Assembly (NCBI GenBank): GCA_963778385.1
Contig: CAVZUA010000053.1
Coordinates: forward strand, 1 to 64,000
Length of the DNA stretch: 64,000 nt
Direction of reading: 5' to 3'
Source: DATARH01 sp963778385
GTDB lineage: Bacteria; Pseudomonadota; Alphaproteobacteria; ATCC43930; CGMCC-115725
The position numbers and the translations under genes are program-made. Below, one piece after another: positions 8,975 through 21,103 of this stretch (the stretch's first letter is position 1; every line of letters starts with the position of its first letter). The notes beneath the pieces were generated by a model, which saw nothing but the letters and a program-made list of their open reading frames with translations, was not told where the DNA came from and did no database searches.

Positions 8975-10207
8975 ATGTACGAGAATGGCGCTATGCTGGC
9001 CATATTTCTGCTGATCTATAGCGCGGTCGCGGGCCGGATCGAGCGCTCGCTGATCAGCGGCCCGATTGTGTTCACCGCGGTTGGGTTTATCCTCGGCACG
9101 GATGGCTTGGGCATTCTGCGCATCCACATCGACGGCGAGGGGTTACGGGTTCTGGCGGAACTGACGCTCGCGATGGTTTTGTTCACCGATGCCGCCAACG
9201 CCGACTTCAGCATCGTCAAACGGAACCTTGGTCTGCCGGAACGGTTGCTGGCAATCGGTCTGCCACTGACAATCGTGCTCGGTTTTTTAGTCGCCGCAGT
9301 CGTCTTCCCCCGGCTCGAATTCTTGGAGATGGCTTTGCTTGCCGCGATATTGGCGCCGACCGACGCGGCGCTGGGCAAACCGGTCGTGACCAATCCGGCA
9401 GTGCCGGCGGCGATACGCGAAGCGATCAATCTGGAAAGCGGTCTCAACGACGGCATCTGCGTGCCAATTGTCGTGCTGTTGCTTGGACTGGCGGCCGGCA
9501 CCGAGATTCAGGGCGGAACGGTCGGGCACGTCGCCCGGGTGGTTGCCGAGGCAATCGGTATAGGCCTGATCGTCGGCGTGGGGTTGACCTGGCTGAGCAT
9601 CTTGATGCTGCGCTTTGTTGAGCGGCAAGGCTGGATTAGCGAGCATTGGGTGGAGATCCCGATCGTCGCGCTCGCAGCGGCTTGCTTTGCCGCGGCGCAG
9701 GCATTAGGTGGCAGTGGCTTTATCGCGTGTTTCGTCGGCGGCCTTTTGCTGAGTGGGCTTCGAGCGCGCCACAAAGAGGAGCTGCTCCGCGGCGCCGAGC
9801 ACATGGGGGAAGCGCTGGCGTTGCTAACCTGGGTCGCGTTCGGCGGCATCGTCGTGGCCCGCATGATCGACCGCTTCACCTGGCCGGCGTTGCTCTATGC
9901 GATACTGAGCCTGACCGTGATCCGGATGCTGCCGGTTTTTCTGTGCCTGATCGGGACGCAAACGAGCACCGCCGACAAGTTCTTTATCGGCTGGTTTGGC
10001 CCGCGCGGGCTGGCCACGATCGTTTTCGCGGTTCTGGTGCTCGACGAAAAGCTGCCGGGCAACTACACGATCATACTGGCGGCCGGCTGGACGGTCTTGT
10101 TGAGCGTCATCGCCCACGGGGTGACCGCTAACCCTTTGGTTCGAAGAATGGCGGCTCGCTCGCCGACGGAGGCGGGAAACCGTGTTCGTGCCAGCGGCTT
10201 AGGATGA
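8975..10207 (+). CDS. cation:proton antiporter (CPA1/NhaP type)
   Basis: A 410-residue integral membrane protein with about 12 hydrophobic segments and the CPA1 signatures LAPTDAALGKPVV and NLESGLNDGICVP, where the Asp residues carry out cation/proton exchange. There is no long C-terminal cytoplasmic domain. It would extrude Na+ or K+ against H+ at the inner membrane and help pH and salt control. AGGAG at 8957-8961 is slightly far from the ATG at 8975, so the ATG at 8993 (starting MLAIFLLIY) remains possible. A FixK-like box lies upstream, matching the stress theme of the window. Confidence 0.88.
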   Translation: MYENGAMLAIFLLIYSAVAGRIERSLISGPIVFTAVGFILGTDGLGILRIHIDGEGLRVLAELTLAMVLFTDAANADFSIVKRNLGLPERLLAIGLPLTIVLGFLVAAVVFPRLEFLEMALLAAILAPTDAALGKPVVTNPAVPAAIREAINLESGLNDGICVPIVVLLLGLAAGTEIQGGTVGHVARVVAEAIGIGLIVGVGLTWLSILMLRFVERQGWISEHWVEIPIVALAAACFAAAQALGGSGFIACFVGGLLLSGLRARHKEELLRGAEHMGEALALLTWVAFGGIVVARMIDRFTWPALLYAILSLTVIRMLPVFLCLIGTQTSTADKFFIGWFGPRGLATIVFAVLVLDEKLPGNYTIILAAGWTVLLSVIAHGVTANPLVRRMAARSPTEAGNRVRASGLG

Positions 10208-10261
10208 TGCCGCGAATGAGGAGCGTAGGCGTGAGGGTAGTAGCTTAGGTAAACGCTGCGT

Positions 10262-10561
10262 TTAGTGTGGCAGCTGGGGCCATTCCGGCGGCGGCGGAAT
10301 AACGACCCGAAATATTCCCGCCGGCGGGCTCGTGGTCCCAGGTTGGTCCAGCTGTTGCCTATTCAACTGATTGGCCCCGGGTTGCGAATAAGCCCCGGCG
10401 TCCCCCGATTGTAACTGTTCCAACTCTTGCTGGTTGAACTGACGCGTCAGCTCGTCGGCTAGCGGCCTGTTCAGGGGCGCAGCGCTCGCGGACACGGCGC
10501 TTATCTGGGTGGTAAGCAACACGGCGGTGGCGCGGGCAGCTCCAGTAATTCGACGCACCAT
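10262..10561 (-). CDS. small secreted Gln/Pro-rich protein
   Basis: A 99-residue protein starting MVRRITGAARATAVLLT with a signal peptide ending about SASA. The mature part is rich in Gln and Asn (QFNQQELEQLQSG, QLNRQQLDQ) and has a Pro-rich tail (VIPPPPEWPQLPH). The internal ATG at 10559-10561 was chosen because GGGGAGG lies 8 bp upstream. It probably resides in the periplasm. Function unknown. Confidence 0.6.
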   Translation of the reverse strand: MVRRITGAARATAVLLTTQISAVSASAAPLNRPLADELTRQFNQQELEQLQSGDAGAYSQPGANQLNRQQLDQPGTTSPPAGIFRVVIPPPPEWPQLPH

Positions 10562-11171
10562 AACCCGAACCTCCCCGACTGGCGTTAGGAAAGCTAGTTT
10601 GGAAAAAACGCCGAGCGACGGCTGTTCATCCCAACTAGACATCATCATAGGGTAGGCCTGATGTGCAACCGACGCGGCGAGCGTTCGGGCGCCGCGCCTA
10701 TCCTACAGCGGGTGGATTTCGCCGCTGCTCAGGCCGATCCGCCCAGTGCGGCGCATTGGCGGTGCAATTCGTGTCGAGCAACGGAGGAGATCGCGTAGGT
10801 GGCGCTGCCGTATCTTTTCATCCGGCTGATGCGTAGACATGGGCACGGCAGGCGAAGCGCTCGATGAGCAAGATCGTTCGGCCGATACCCTTGATGGAAT
10901 AAAATAACGGGCGTTCCCGATCCGTCCGGCTCTCGGCCCCAGTGTGCCGATAGCAGTTGTCGCATCGCTCTCATGCGCCCGATCTCACCGACCCCCGGAT
11001 GATCGAGCAGCCACGCTACGAGGAAACGAAGTGCCGGCCGTCTTGGGCCAACAACGGGGATCGCGTGTTCCCGGCCGTCAAGCCGGTTGCGACGATCATC
11101 GAGAAGGCCTTCCGGCCGGGCTCGGTGATTGATCGAACTAAAATGAGGCTCGGACTAACGCACGAAAGATG
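10562..11171. other. intergenic, about 600 bp
   Basis: Mostly featureless. One short frame on the plus strand at 10999-11175 (MIEQPRYEETKCRPSWANN...) has GC-rich third positions and could be a gene fragment, but it lacks a clear ribosome binding site. The nearest regulatory signal is the FixK-like box at 11172. Confidence 0.3.
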
Positions 11172-11175
11172 CTGA
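10999..11175 (+). CDS. possible small ORF or gene fragment
   Basis: 58 codons starting MIEQPRYEETK and containing RVFPAVKPVATIIEKAF. Codon use resembles real genes here. There is no recognisable domain and no good ribosome binding site. It overlaps the FixK-like box by a few bases, which argues against an expressed gene. It may be the fossil of a larger gene. Confidence 0.25.
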   Translation: MIEQPRYEETKCRPSWANNGDRVFPAVKPVATIIEKAFRPGSVIDRTKMRLGLTHERC

Positions 11176-11185
11176 TCTATGTCAA
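11172..11185. promoter_or_regulatory. FixK/FNR-like palindrome (imperfect)
   Basis: CTGATCTATGTCAA, centred about 83 bp before the CBS-BON start at 11262. The outer half-site bases deviate, so this is one of the weaker members of the set. Confidence 0.4.
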
Positions 11186-11210
11186 AGCCAACGCCTGCCC
11201 CACTTCTATA

Positions 11211-11240
11211 AATTCCCCCACCCCGAACAGGTGGGGAATT
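11211..11240 (+). other. hairpin in the 5' leader of the CBS-BON gene
   Basis: AATTCCCCCACC (11211-11222) pairs with GGTGGGGAATT (11230-11240) around a 7-base loop, with one bulged C. It lies between the FixK-like box and the start codon, 22 bp before the ATG, so it would form in the leader mRNA. It could stabilise or attenuate the message. Confidence 0.5.
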
Positions 11241-11261
11241 TCGATTACGAGGAGGCGGCTG

Positions 11262-11969
11262 ATGCGCGCAAAGGACGTGATGACGACCGATGTGATTACG
11301 GTTGGCCCTGATGTGACGGTCCAGGATTTCGCAACGCTGCTGGCGGAGCGCGGTATCAGCGGTGCGCCCGTGACCGATTCGACAGGACAGCTTGTTGGCA
11401 TCGTTAGTGAGGGCGACTTGCTGCACCGGGCGGAAATCGGCGCCGCGCGTCGACACCGCGTGCGTCGCCGCTCATGGTGGCTGGACCATTATGCTTCCGA
11501 GAATGCCCGCGAATACGTTGAGGACCACGGGCGCACCGTTAAGGACATCATGACGCGTGATGTCTCTGTGGTTACCGAAGATACCGACCTCGCTGATGTC
11601 GCGGCGGTGCTCGAGGCGAAGCGGGTCAAGCGTGTGCCGGTAATGCGCGACGGCAAGGTAGTCGGGATTATTAGCCGGGCCAATATCGTCCGCGCAGTTG
11701 GCGCAACAAAGGGCGCACCACCGCGAGCAGGCGAAGACGACGATCGCACGATCCGCGTGCAGCTGCTTACGGAGCTGAGCCGTGAGCAGTGGGCAAGCTC
11801 GGTTTGGCCGGAGGACGTTATTGTCCGCGAAGGTGTTGTGCATTTCTGGTTTGCCGAGGATGAGCCGAGCGAAAAGCGACAAGCCCTACGTGTTGCCGCG
11901 GAAACGATCTCGGGTGTCCGCGGCGTCCAGGAGCATGTCATGCGCGCGGCGTATTATCCCGCGTTCTGA
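11262..11969 (+). CDS. CBS-pair protein with C-terminal BON-like domain
   Basis: A 235-residue cytosolic protein. CBS1 covers about residues 1-60 (MRAKDVMTTDVITV, GIVSEGDLLHR). A linker with RRRSWWLDHYAS follows, then CBS2 at about 90-150 (VKDIMTRDVSVV, VKRVPVMRDGKVVGI). A BON-type tail (IRVQLLTELSRE, ALRVAAETISGV) ends the protein. CBS pairs bind adenosyl nucleotides and act as energy sensors. The ATG at 11262 is preceded by GGAGG at 11251-11255. It is one of four CBS-BON paralogues here. This copy has a more diverged BON domain (VHFWFAEDEPS instead of the VxLxG core). Confidence 0.88.
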   Translation: MRAKDVMTTDVITVGPDVTVQDFATLLAERGISGAPVTDSTGQLVGIVSEGDLLHRAEIGAARRHRVRRRSWWLDHYASENAREYVEDHGRTVKDIMTRDVSVVTEDTDLADVAAVLEAKRVKRVPVMRDGKVVGIISRANIVRAVGATKGAPPRAGEDDDRTIRVQLLTELSREQWASSVWPEDVIVREGVVHFWFAEDEPSEKRQALRVAAETISGVRGVQEHVMRAAYYPAF

Positions 11970-12099
11970 CCTCGAACGTGCGGCAAGGACCGAAAGGGCA
12001 GGAAGCCCAGTTCCCGCCGCGCAGACTGAACGGCCGCTCCGTGACTAGAGAGCAGGCCGTCGCCGCGACCTACGGCCAATAATCAAATCAAGCGCCGCG

Positions 12100-14271
12100 T
12101 CAGCTTGACACGAACAGGAGCGAGTGTTGGGAGTTCTCCAGCACCCCGGCCGCGATCTTGCCGAAATACAGCGTCTCGCCGGCCGGGCGGCCAACCCCCA
12201 TCACGACCAGATCATAGTGCCCGAGGCGCGCCTGCCGCAGGATAGCATCTTCCGGGGCGATATCGACTCGCAGGGCCGTGCGGATCGGCGTGTCATAGCG
12301 GTCCGCCAACTCGACGATGTCCTTGAGGATGGCTTCCTCGTGGCGCCGGTTCCCGGTTGGTCGTCGCAGGCGGCGCTGTGCGGCACCGAGCCCGACCGTG
12401 CCCATGACATAAAGAGCGGTCACTGCGCTGCTGCCGGCGCGCGCCAGAGCGAGTGCCACCTCGGCGCCCCGCCGCGAGACTTTGTTGCCGCGGACCGCCA
12501 CCAGGATGTTCAAGAGGCGCTCTGGTCTTTGCTGCAGATGCGCACCCCGCGCCACGGCCACCGCGAGGGGGCCCCCGAACCCGGCGGCGATCCGGGCGAT
12601 CTGCTCGTGGAAGCTGCCGTCGGCAGCAATCGTCCTCTCGACTCCGATAATCAGGAGATCGTATCCCTTGCGCGCCTCTTTGGTCACCGCTGCCTCGGGC
12701 GCGAGAGACCCGACGTGCAAGGCTACATCCAACCGCCGCGCCCTGGCCCCCCTCAACCCCCTCCGCCCCCTCTCGCCGGTTTCATCGACGCCGCCCACGG
12801 CCGCTTCGGTCAGTCGCCCCCGCATCGTCTCGGTGCCGTGAAGCGCTTGGCGCTGCTCCAATTGAAGCACAGTCATCGGGATGCTGCGCGATCGTGCCAA
12901 CATGTCGGCAAGGTGCCAGGCGAGCCTGCCGTTCGCACTGTCGTCCACGGCGAGAAGCAGGCGCTCGATCTTGGTGACGAATCCGGTCGCCTCAAACTCC
13001 TCGCGTTCGAGGCGGATGCGCTCGTCGTCACGCAGCGGCAGCCGCGACAAAGCCCAGCGCAAGGTCGGCGGCATCGCCATCGTGGTGACCACCGCCATGG
13101 CGACGATCATGGTGAACAGATCCTGGCTGAACGCGCCCATCGACAAGCCGATCGACGCGACGATCACCTCGGTCGAGCCGCGGGCGTTCATGCCGCAACC
13201 GAGCGCCAGCGATTCTCGCGGGTTGACGCCGCCGAGAGCGCCCCCGCAAAACGCCCCGGCGAACTTGCCGAGGCTCGCTATCAAGATTAGACCGATGGTC
13301 AAAAAGAACAGGGTGGGGTCTCTGAGGATGGTCAAGTCGGCGTGCAGGCCGGCAAGCGAAAAGAAGATCGGCATGAACAGGGCAACGACGAGGCCGCGCA
13401 GTTGCTCGTCGATGTGGCGGGTCAGGATCGGCGACTCGCCGACGAGAATCCCGGCGACGAACGCACCCAGCACGGTATGTACGCCAATCAGATAGGTGGT
13501 AAGCGCCATCGTGCCCATGATGACGAGGATCGCGGTGACCACCGGCACTTCGCTGACAAAGCTGTCGTTGGTCCACCGAATGATGCTGAACACAAGCCGC
13601 CGCCCGAGCGTAAAGCTCGCCACAAGAAAGATTGCCGTTCCGAGCACGCTCTGACCCAACGCGAGCGCGTCCACATGTCCGTGAACCGCGAGGCCAAGGG
13701 TGATCGCGACGATCACCCATCCAACAGTGTCGTCGATGATGGCCGAGGCGATCAGCGTCATCCCGACGTTTCGGCGCATGAAACCCATCTCGCGCACGAC
13801 CATTGCCACGATCTTCACCGAGGCGATCGACAAGGCCGTGCCGAGAAACAGTGAGGTGACGATCCGCTGGTCGGGTTTCGGCAGCGTTGCGGCGGGCAAC
13901 AACTCGCCGAGCGCGAACCCGCAAGCGAAGGGCACCACGATCCCCGCGGCTGACACACTGATGGCGGCACGGCGCGCCTGTTTCACCAATCTGAGGTCGG
14001 TCTCCATCCCGGTTAGCAGCAACAGCAACAGGATGCCAAGCTGCGAGACGGCCTCGATCATGGCTTTTTGTTGCGGATTTGCGGCGAAGATCGCGTGTTG
14101 CGCCACGGGCCAGATCGCCCCGAATACGGAAGGCCCAAGCAGAATTCCGGCGATCAACTGCCCCATCACGGCCGGTTGCCCGATCCGCTGCATCGCCTCG
14201 CCCATCAGACGTCCCACGAGGAGCAGCAGGACGATCTGCGCGAGGAAAAGCGCCTCCGATGGAGCCTGCAT
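12100..14271 (-). CDS. CPA2-type cation/proton exchanger fused to two USP-like domains
   Basis: A 723-residue protein. Residues 1 to about 410 are a KefB/NapA-like membrane domain (GQLIAGILLGPSVFG, ASAIIDDTVGWV with the paired Asp, GCGMNARGSTEVI). The cytoplasmic remainder holds two universal-stress-protein-like folds. The first starts KIERLLLAVDDSANGR and ends with YDLLIIGVER. The second runs from LNILVAVRGNKVSRRG to YDLVVMGVGRPAGE. USP domains bind ATP or AMP and would couple transport to energy state. AAGGA lies 6 bp before the ATG. The plus-strand neighbour at 11262 converges on it. Confidence 0.88.
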   Translation of the reverse strand: MQAPSEALFLAQIVLLLLVGRLMGEAMQRIGQPAVMGQLIAGILLGPSVFGAIWPVAQHAIFAANPQQKAMIEAVSQLGILLLLLLTGMETDLRLVKQARRAAISVSAAGIVVPFACGFALGELLPAATLPKPDQRIVTSLFLGTALSIASVKIVAMVVREMGFMRRNVGMTLIASAIIDDTVGWVIVAITLGLAVHGHVDALALGQSVLGTAIFLVASFTLGRRLVFSIIRWTNDSFVSEVPVVTAILVIMGTMALTTYLIGVHTVLGAFVAGILVGESPILTRHIDEQLRGLVVALFMPIFFSLAGLHADLTILRDPTLFFLTIGLILIASLGKFAGAFCGGALGGVNPRESLALGCGMNARGSTEVIVASIGLSMGAFSQDLFTMIVAMAVVTTMAMPPTLRWALSRLPLRDDERIRLEREEFEATGFVTKIERLLLAVDDSANGRLAWHLADMLARSRSIPMTVLQLEQRQALHGTETMRGRLTEAAVGGVDETGERGRRGLRGARARRLDVALHVGSLAPEAAVTKEARKGYDLLIIGVERTIAADGSFHEQIARIAAGFGGPLAVAVARGAHLQQRPERLLNILVAVRGNKVSRRGAEVALALARAGSSAVTALYVMGTVGLGAAQRRLRRPTGNRRHEEAILKDIVELADRYDTPIRTALRVDIAPEDAILRQARLGHYDLVVMGVGRPAGETLYFGKIAAGVLENSQHSLLFVSS

Positions 14272-14428
14272 TTGCGTCCTTCGCGGCGAGCGGCCAGTTT
14301 CAGTTCAATTGCTAATCGGGCACCCCGGCGGCGATTTAGCTGACGTGTGCTCCAAGCACAGCAAATAGTCGAGCGCGAGCGGTGCGTCATCGTACCGGAA
14401 ATCATGCTATCGGCAGAACAGCACGTTC

Positions 14429-16804
14429 CTAGTCAGCGATTACACGGATCGCATAATCGCTGCCCTGCCACCCGTCGGTGTCGTGCCACGTGAAGTCAAT
14501 TCGTATGCCCGGCGCGAGGCGCGGAGTATCGAGTTCCGCGGCGTGAAAGCCCAGCTCAGTGTCACGTGCCGGAACATCTTGCACGTCGTTCCATCCGCTA
14601 TGGCCCCAATGGACAATTGCCGGCTTGGTCAGCCCGACGACCAACCTAGACCCGGCCACCATCGTGGCGATGGGCGCATGTCGCCACCAAAAAGCATGCT
14701 GCGACGGTAATTTCCGTCCCCCATAGCGCTCCCAGACCGCGCGCGGCCGGTCAAATGGGCGGCCACGCTGGCGTGACTCTAAGAGCTTAATGAACTCGGC
14801 ATGAGCCCAGGCGAGCGGCATCGCCGAACCTGTCGCGCTACCGGGGTATAACCAGCGCCGCGGAATCGGATCAGAATCCCAGACTTGTTCGGGCAGCATG
14901 CCCCCGGGGCTGGCCATCGCCGCCATCGCCTCCAGATAGGGCAGCGGATCGTTGCCGGCGCAGAGTTCGTAGTGTCCCCGTTCGCCGATCAACAGGGTCC
15001 AGCCTCGGCCGATGCCAGTGCCGTCAAATGCGCTCCCGTCTTCGTGCTCGCCGTAGCCGTCGCCATTGTAGCGGTGCCACACCGGGCCACGCGGGGTGTC
15101 GGTTTTCAGCAGCGCGTCGGCAACCTTTACCGAGGCTCGGATCAGCAGGTCATCGGCGCGGCGCAAGCCAAATCGCACGAGTTGCAGAAATTCGGTGCCA
15201 ACCTGTTCTTCCGCCGCGATTTCGCCGAGATCGCCGCCGCGGTTGCGGATCGGAATTGGCGCGTGGCTGGCACTAGGATCGGTCAGGACCTGGCGCGGCG
15301 CGACCCGAGCGTAATACCCTGGGACCCTGAGGCGTTCGGCCAGGGATCCCCCCCTGACCGTCGACCAGACCTCGATCTGCGCGTTCCAGAAATCCGCCAG
15401 GGCAAGGGCCCAGTCACGCGCCGGTGAGGTCAGGAATTCCGCACCCGTCACCAATGCGGCAATCGATACGGCGAGGGTGAACGGGTTGATTCCCTCGTTC
15501 TCCTCCCACCGGTCCTGAGCCGTCGAAGGTCCGGTGCGGGCGATAAAGCCAAGCGCCCGGCGCACCATGTCGTTGACCGCGATGCTACCAAGCTGGCCAC
15601 GCTCATCCAGGGCGTTGGCGAGCAGCACCGGAAATGCACTCTCGTCCAACTGTATGCCCTGCCAATACGGAGCACCGCCGAGCCATTGGTTCTGGTGCCA
15701 ATGTCCATCGTCGTTCTGCGTGGCGATGAGATAACGCAACGTGTCGCCGGCTTCGATCTCAGCCCCAAGCGCAAGCAGCGCGCCGGCGCACTCGACCAGA
15801 TCGCGAGGCCACACGAGATGATAGCCGCCGCGTTCGTCGCCGTGATCTCCCCACGGCACACTTAGGCTAGCGACCATGGCACCGGGATAAGTCTTGTCGA
15901 GATGCGCACGCAACACGATCGCCGAAGCGGCGAACTGCTCGCGAATCGGGGCGGGAACATCGAGCGGCACAGAGCTGTGCTCGTTGCAACGGGCCTGCCA
16001 GCCGGTCCAATCCACGATTTGGTGCTGTACAATATCCTCGAATGGCTGCATTAGGCTCGACACTGCGAGCGTTGCCGCCGCTTCGCGGCTGCTACCGAAC
16101 CCGAGCCCCAGGACGGCCTGGCGCGGCAACTCGCCAATCATCGCGACGTTGCCGGGGCCGGCGGCCGCGAATTGCCAAGTCATCGCGCCGTTGCGGTTGA
16201 AATCCTGCCAGCCGTCGCTCGCGCCGACATAGCCCGCACTGGTGCGGCGGAACGCGTCTCGGGCGCCGGCGTCGATCGCGGCGAGCGCCAGACCGAACGG
16301 ACCTTGCTCGGCCCATAGCACGCGGCGGCCACGATAGCGGTCAACCGCCGCGACGTTGCCGCGACCGGTCGCACCGAGGTGCGGTGCGAGTAGCGCATAA
16401 AGCGAGAGTTCGCCTTCACCTTCGAGCCTGCATTCGATCAACAGGACATCGCGGCGCGGATCGGGAGTGACCCGTAATCGCAGCGTGTAGTGCGCGTGCT
16501 CGTGCACGATCTCCACCGCTGGCACGCCGGGGGCCACAGTGTGCACTTTGTGGCGAGCTTCACGCTTGACCTCTGACCAGAAGCCACCCGAACCGGCAAC
16601 AATGAAGCCGAGATCGCGAATTTGCGGCAGATCGACCCGCGGATAGTAGACCTCGTTGATGATGCCAAAGCCGATCGTGAACCACAGCCGCGCCGGGCCG
16701 AGAGCACAGCCAACCATGTCCTTGGCGCTGCTTGTCCAGGTCGGGGATATACCAGGCGCGCCGGGGGCATGACCCGATGGGTCAGGTGACGGATGGTTTC
16801 TCAT
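14429..16804 (-). CDS. glucan 1,4-alpha-glucosidase (GH15 glucoamylase)
   Basis: A 791-residue enzyme with the bacterial GH15 layout: an N-terminal beta-sandwich (to about residue 270) and an (alpha/alpha)6 barrel. Barrel motifs are GGYHLVWPRDLVECAGALL, TQNDDGHWHQNQWL, the general acid in RWEENEGINPFT (about 433) and the general base in GMLPEQVWDSD (about 638). It cleaves glucose from the non-reducing ends of alpha-glucans. There is no signal peptide, so it probably acts on cytosolic glycogen or maltodextrin. It fits with the glucan phosphorylases at 30.4 and 56.7 kb. The ribosome binding site is weak. Confidence 0.9.
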   Translation of the reverse strand: MRNHPSPDPSGHAPGAPGISPTWTSSAKDMVGCALGPARLWFTIGFGIINEVYYPRVDLPQIRDLGFIVAGSGGFWSEVKREARHKVHTVAPGVPAVEIVHEHAHYTLRLRVTPDPRRDVLLIECRLEGEGELSLYALLAPHLGATGRGNVAAVDRYRGRRVLWAEQGPFGLALAAIDAGARDAFRRTSAGYVGASDGWQDFNRNGAMTWQFAAAGPGNVAMIGELPRQAVLGLGFGSSREAAATLAVSSLMQPFEDIVQHQIVDWTGWQARCNEHSSVPLDVPAPIREQFAASAIVLRAHLDKTYPGAMVASLSVPWGDHGDERGGYHLVWPRDLVECAGALLALGAEIEAGDTLRYLIATQNDDGHWHQNQWLGGAPYWQGIQLDESAFPVLLANALDERGQLGSIAVNDMVRRALGFIARTGPSTAQDRWEENEGINPFTLAVSIAALVTGAEFLTSPARDWALALADFWNAQIEVWSTVRGGSLAERLRVPGYYARVAPRQVLTDPSASHAPIPIRNRGGDLGEIAAEEQVGTEFLQLVRFGLRRADDLLIRASVKVADALLKTDTPRGPVWHRYNGDGYGEHEDGSAFDGTGIGRGWTLLIGERGHYELCAGNDPLPYLEAMAAMASPGGMLPEQVWDSDPIPRRWLYPGSATGSAMPLAWAHAEFIKLLESRQRGRPFDRPRAVWERYGGRKLPSQHAFWWRHAPIATMVAGSRLVVGLTKPAIVHWGHSGWNDVQDVPARDTELGFHAAELDTPRLAPGIRIDFTWHDTDGWQGSDYAIRVIAD

Positions 16805-16846
16805 CCACTAGTTTACGGAGCGGTGCGTGATTGACCCGTCAATTGC

Positions 16847-17533
16847 TCAGGTCGGCGTGACCAGATCAATCTCTTGCAGGCGATCGATCACTTGGTTGAC
16901 GCCTGGAATGTTCTCTGCCGCGACCCGCAGCGCCTCACGCTGGCGTTCGTCACGGACAGAGCCTTCCAGGACCACGACGCCCTGTTCGACGGTTGCCTCG
17001 ATGGCGCCGTGGCTGATCCAGGGTTGCCGATCGAGTTCGGTGGTGAGCTGGACGCGAATCGCTTCGTCGCTCAACGGCGCCGGGGGATCCTTTGGCGTCG
17101 CGGCGACAAATGCATGGACCAGATTGCGGCGGCTAAGAATGCCGACAACAGCCTCGTTTTTGACGACGGGAATCCGCTTTACCCGATGCTTCTCCATCAA
17201 CTGCACGGCGTCCGCAAGGGAGGCATTCTCGTCGATCGTTACCAGATTACGCGTCATCACCTCGCCCACCTGGCGGGCATGGGAGTGCGTATACTCCCCC
17301 GCGAGCCGTTCCGGCGCGACAAACAGCTCTAACCAGTGCGACCGGCTTCGCTCGGTGCCGGTTTCGGCGCGCCTGAGAAAATCACCCTCGGTGATGATGC
17401 CGACAAGCTTACCTTGGTGGAGCACCGGAAAGCCGCTCAGATCATAGCGCAACATCAATTCAGCGGCTTTGCGCAGCGTGTCACCTGGCGCGATCGAGAT
17501 TACGCCACGCGTCATAACATCCGCTACTTTCAT
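16847..17533 (-). CDS. CBS-CBS-BON protein
   Basis: A 228-residue protein: CBS1 (MKVADVMTRGVISIAPGD, VGIITEGDFLRRAETGTER), a conserved linker (LELFVAPERLAGEYTHSHA), CBS2 (EVMTRNLVTIDENAS, VKRIPVVKNEAVVGIL), then BON (IRVQLTTELDRQPW, VVLEGSVRDERQREALRV). I start at the second ATG (17533), because AGGAGG is correctly spaced for it and too close to the first. It is very like the gene at 55803-56489. A role as a cytosolic energy- or stress-responsive regulator is inferred from the domains. No FixK-type box was seen upstream. Confidence 0.88.
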   Translation of the reverse strand: MKVADVMTRGVISIAPGDTLRKAAELMLRYDLSGFPVLHQGKLVGIITEGDFLRRAETGTERSRSHWLELFVAPERLAGEYTHSHARQVGEVMTRNLVTIDENASLADAVQLMEKHRVKRIPVVKNEAVVGILSRRNLVHAFVAATPKDPPAPLSDEAIRVQLTTELDRQPWISHGAIEATVEQGVVVLEGSVRDERQREALRVAAENIPGVNQVIDRLQEIDLVTPT

Positions 17534-18421
17534 CGCCATTCCTCCTCAAAGAGTAAGTACCCCTCGCGCTGCACCTTTGCTATGCGACCTGGCCTGCGAG
17601 GTGTCCTCTGCTTTTCCGCTCCGAGACGCAGCGTTCGATAGGGGTTGGCTAAACGGTTGCACTTCGTCAAAGGCAACAAACGGGCTCCCCGACGCGCCGT
17701 CGAACCGACCTACATCGTCACCGGAGAAATTCTTAAGCGGACGGCGTTCAAAAATATGATCGTTCCTCCCAAACCCATCTGGCTTGCCGGTTGATCGAGG
17801 TTCTAGCCCTTCGGCGCACCTGCATCGCGGTCCATCGCACTGAAAGCGACGTCCGCGGTGCCGGATCGCCGTGCGCGACCGCAAACTCACCTCGAGGTTC
17901 GGTCGCCAATTTTCACAATCGCAGCTACCTGCGCAACGGTCGAGCCAATGCTTCAGGCTCTCTTGACTATATTGTATCGCTAGACGGATCGCCGTTGTCG
18001 TCGTGGCCCGCCATGAAGAGTCTGGCCCACAGTGCCTCCCGCCATACCGAAGAAAAGTGAACCCATCAAAGCCCGGGATCAAATACCTGGGGCCCAACAG
18101 CCTCCGGTATTGCGGGCGGTCGATCGCTTCCTCGTAGGTGGCGCAGAATTCCTGTCGCCCGTGACCGCTCCCCAATTTACCCGGGCCCCCAAAGGGAATG
18201 GCGCCGGCGCCCGCCACCGCCGAGATGAAAAATCCTGGCGGCCTGTGGTGGCTCCATAGACACTCAAGGGACCGTATCCTGGGTTCGATCGCACGCCCGT
18301 CGGGATCGAAGCCGTATGCCGACAACGCCGGTGCGGAAAGGATGCTCGATGTTGGATCGAGGGCCGACGCCGCCTTGGTTCACGCCAACTTGCCAATTTG
18401 GCGGTTCAGAGCCGAGCGAAT
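17534..18421. other. long intergenic region without a recognisable gene
   Basis: Nearly 890 bp. The longest open frame (minus strand, 17546-18325) has an erratic composition, shows no domain and lacks a ribosome binding site, so I treat it as spurious. The region probably holds decayed sequence. Only the FixK-type box at its right end stands out. Confidence 0.4.
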
Positions 18422-18435
18422 TTGACATGTATCAA
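18422..18435. promoter_or_regulatory. FixK/FNR-type palindrome (exact TTGA-N6-TCAA)
   Basis: TTGACATGTATCAA, centred about 77 bp before the clpB start. If it acts at the usual -41.5 position, transcription would begin near 18470, giving a 36-nt leader. Confidence 0.6.
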
Positions 18436-18505
18436 GGCGGGCGAGAATTGGCTCCCTCTAATGCGATGACCAATCATCACAGTGCCGCGAAGATGGAGGC
18501 CGAGC

Positions 18506-21103
<2,598 letters not shown>

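Noticed and set aside
10729..10974. 81-codon minus-strand frame between the secreted protein and the CBS-BON gene
   Set aside because: Cys/Arg/His-rich with no ribosome binding site or domain.
12124..13290. Long open frames antisense to the antiporter, and similarly antisense to clpB, rbbA and HlyD genes
   Set aside because: They mirror well-supported genes on the other strand and show the Arg/Pro/Gly-rich composition typical of GC-rich shadows.
17546..18325. Long minus-strand open frame (259 codons) upstream of clpB
   Set aside because: No domain, erratic composition, no ribosome binding site; it looks like chance openness in GC-rich DNA.
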